NCBI GenBank assembly: GCA_934488695.1
Contig: CAKSSH010000057.1
Coordinates: 1-7,624 of the forward strand
Length of the DNA stretch: 7,624 bases
Reading direction: 5' to 3'
From: an uncultured Oscillospiraceae bacterium
GTDB taxonomy: Bacteria; Bacillota; Clostridia; Oscillospirales; Ruminococcaceae
Shown piece by piece: positions 6,668 to 7,624 of the stretch (within the stretch, counting starts at the first letter, position 1; each line of letters opens with the position of its first letter). Made by a program: the position numbers and the translations under genes. The notes beneath the pieces were generated by a model. It ran no database searches and was not told the DNA's origin. It saw nothing but the letters and a program-made list of their open reading frames with translations.

Positions 6668-7018
6668 TTATTTTGCCGGCAGGCCGAAGCTTACCGATAA
6701 CGCATGATCCACGCGATACATGGAATGGTGATCCAGCATGCCCATGCGCTCTTTCAAACGACGCTTATCAATGGTTCTGATTTGCTCCAGCAAAACCACA
6801 GAATCTTTTGTAAGGCCGCACCCCGTGGGTGCAATTTCAATATGGGTCGGCAATTTTGCCTTTTCCCGTTGACTTGTAATTGCCGCAGCAATAACAGTCG
6901 GGCTAAAACGGTTTCCGACGTCATTTTGTACAATAAGTACCGGCCGGACACCACCCTGCTCCGAACCGACAACAGGACTCAAATCGGCATAATAAATTTC
7001 TCCTCTTTTTACAGTCAC
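6668..7018 (-). CDS. ndoA: MazF/NdoA-type mRNA endoribonuclease (PemK family toxin)
   Basis: This protein closely follows the B. subtilis NdoA (EndoA/MazF) pattern, a dimeric ribosome-independent RNase that cuts mRNA at a short specific sequence; the B. subtilis enzyme recognises UACAU. The product is 116 residues, the same length as NdoA. It contains VKRGEIYYADLSPVVG (3-18), SEQGGVRPVLIVQND (19-33), GNRFSPTVI (35-43), KAKLPTHIEI (53-62) and SVVLLEQIRTIDK (73-85). The two catalytic residues of B. subtilis MazF are conserved at the same numbers, Arg25 and Thr48, so it should be active. The start chosen is GTG at 7018, which gives the family N-terminus with GGAG ten bases upstream. A GTG at 7027 has only one base between it and GGAG. 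No CopG-type antitoxin (MazE/NdoAI) lies directly upstream or downstream, although NdoAI normally precedes NdoA. The specific recognition sequence here is unknown. Confidence 0.94.
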   Translation of the reverse strand: MTVKRGEIYYADLSPVVGSEQGGVRPVLIVQNDVGNRFSPTVIAAAITSQREKAKLPTHIEIAPTGCGLTKDSVVLLEQIRTIDKRRLKERMGMLDHHSMYRVDHALSVSFGLPAK

Positions 7019-7028
7019 GGCATTCACA

Positions 7029-7032
7029 CTCC
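7029..7032 (-). promoter_or_regulatory. Ribosome binding site of the MazF gene, with an unusual spacing
   Basis: GGAG is ten bases before the GTG at 7018, one base before an in-frame GTG at 7027, and five bases before an out-of-frame ATG at 7023 that opens only two codons (ATG CCG then TGA). The protein family length favours the 7018 start. The suboptimal spacing and GTG codon predict weak translation of the toxin. Confidence 0.55.
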
Positions 7033-7033
7033 G

Positions 7034-7132
7034 TTATTTTTTTAGACGCAAAAGCACGTCTTCAAAACTATTCTTGCCATTGAATACATTTTTAATCATT
7101 TTCCCGGCCCGTTCTATTATATTCCGTTTCAT
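7034..7132 (-). CDS. Small uncertain ORF in the antitoxin position before the MazF gene
   Basis: A 32-codon frame starts at an ATG overlapping the TAA of the membrane protein gene by one base (TAATG) and ends one base before the GGAG of the MazF gene. It would encode a basic peptide beginning MKRNIIERAGKM and ending SFEDVLLRLKK. An internal ATG at 7099, after GGGAAA, would give 21 residues. No good ribosome binding site precedes the first ATG, so translation would depend on coupling. Frames this short arise often by chance, and I recognise no family. The position and the helix-like, amphipathic end make it worth recording. It is too short to be a complete ribbon-helix-helix MazE. Confidence 0.22.
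   Translation of the reverse strand: MKRNIIERAGKMIKNVFNGKNSFEDVLLRLKK
7116..7121 (-). promoter_or_regulatory. Possible -10 element ahead of the MazF gene
   Basis: A perfect TATAAT lies on the - strand about 98 bases before the MazF start. No good -35 is found at 16-18 bases upstream and there is no TGn extension, so it is weaker evidence than the other two promoters. If it is used, the start would be near 7109 and the leader about 90 bases. Confidence 0.35.
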
Positions 7133-7624
7133 TATTTTTTGCGCATAAGCTTTCTTTCGCCGCAGCCTCGACTCAACAAACCGCTTTCGGCAATGCCTTT
7201 AAAAACAACGGCGACAACCGGAGAAAAAACCGCCCAAATCACTCCACCGAGCCGCAGACCTGCATAAAACAAAAACAACGATACAATTGGCGGGATTCCG
7301 AGCTTTTTCCCGACCAGTTTCGGCTCTATCCAATTTCGCACCAATGTAATAATCAAATAAAGTAAAACCAACCCGAACGCAAAAGATGTTTTGCCGGCCG
7401 TAAACGAAAAAAACGCCCAGGGCAGCAAAACCGTCCCGGTGCCGATCAGCGGTAAGATGTCCGCAGCCGCAATCAAAAGCGCTATGCTAACCGCATGCGA
7501 AACGCGAAGAAGCAAAAGTCCGGCAGCAAGTTCAAAAAAAGTTACGCTGAAAATACAGGCATACGCTCGCAGCATTTTCAAGAAATATTCGGTGAACTGC
7601 GTCCGTATGCAGCAGAAGATCCTT
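7132..7624 (-). CDS. AI-2E-family membrane protein, probably sporulation protein YtvI; N-terminal part outside window
   Basis: The frame is open from the window edge to a TAA at 7134-7132, giving the last 163 residues of a polytopic membrane protein. Hydrophobic segments occur at about visible residues 22-40, 45-60, 65-76, 82-95 and 113-142. Diagnostic stretches are AAADILPLIGTGTVLLPW (52-69), RNWIEPKLVGKKLGIPP (96-112) and a following FLFYAGLRLGGVIWA. The Asp-x-Leu-Pro...GTGT...PW and EPK...G..PP pattern belongs to the AI-2E/UPF0118 family. The GTGTVLLPW form most resembles YtvI, a membrane protein found in endospore formers with no defined transport substrate. The codon at 7581 (TTG) is an internal Leu, not the start. 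A short basic tail ends the protein. The link to sporulation is inference from similarity; the family assignment is firm. Confidence 0.8.
   Translation of the reverse strand, partial: RIFCCIRTQFTEYFLKMLRAYACIFSVTFFELAAGLLLLRVSHAVSIALLIAAADILPLIGTGTVLLPWAFFSFTAGKTSFAFGLVLLYLIITLVRNWIEPKLVGKKLGIPPIVSLFLFYAGLRLGGVIWAVFSPVVAVVFKGIAESGLLSRGCGERKLMRKK

Noticed and set aside
7044..7061. Hairpin AGACG/CGTCT ahead of the MazF ribosome binding site as a terminator or riboswitch
   Set aside because: The stem is only 5 bp; on the transcribed strand it is followed by As, not Us, and it does not cover the ribosome binding site.
7132..7581. Complete membrane protein starting at TTG 7581
   Set aside because: The frame stays open to the window edge with family-like sequence before that codon, so it is the end of a longer gene rather than a complete short one.
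1..7624. Mobile element, CRISPR array, tRNA/rRNA or defence system
   Set aside because: No transposase, integrase, regularly spaced repeats or RNA gene signatures were seen on either strand; apart from the MazF RNase every gene is a familiar chromosomal function.

Overview
This is an ordinary-looking stretch of chromosome, most likely from an anaerobic, spore-forming Firmicute of the class Clostridia (the Oscillospiraceae/Ruminococcaceae are a reasonable guess). The clues are strong AGGAGG-type ribosome binding sites, sigma-A-like promoters with an extended -10, a B. subtilis NdoA-type MazF, and a membrane protein resembling the sporulation protein YtvI. Base composition looks balanced and even throughout. 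I see no insertion sequence, phage gene, tRNA, rRNA or CRISPR array.

Layout. At the left edge lies the 3' end of a GH2 beta-galactosidase gene on the + strand (1-696). A bidirectional terminator (763-806) separates it from everything else, which is all on the - strand. Read from right to left, the - strand carries: the 3' part of a YtvI/AI-2E-family membrane protein (7132 to beyond 7624); a very small uncertain ORF (7034-7132); an NdoA/MazF RNase (6668-7018) with no recognisable antitoxin gene beside it; a second perfect hairpin terminator (6560-6603); a promoter (6433-6461) driving prmA, a membrane-anchored D,D-carboxypeptidase gene and hflX (6405 down to 3231); and a second promoter (3187-3215) driving nadB and nadC (3143 down to 827).

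How the genes fit together. prmA, the carboxypeptidase gene and hflX are tightly packed (an 8-base overlap and a 12-base gap), so they are very probably one transcript linking ribosomal protein L11 methylation, peptidoglycan trimming and a ribosome-splitting GTPase. No terminator is visible after hflX, so this transcript may read on into nadBC. nadB and nadC encode L-aspartate oxidase and quinolinate phosphoribosyltransferase, the first and third steps from aspartate to nicotinate mononucleotide. The middle enzyme, quinolinate synthase NadA, is not encoded in the window.

No convincing undescribed system was found. The points most worth a second look are the MazF with no antitoxin gene next to it, the tiny ORF in the antitoxin position, and the incomplete nadBC pair next to hflX. 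Several genes also need their starts moved inward from the longest open frame; promoter and ribosome-binding-site positions decide these.
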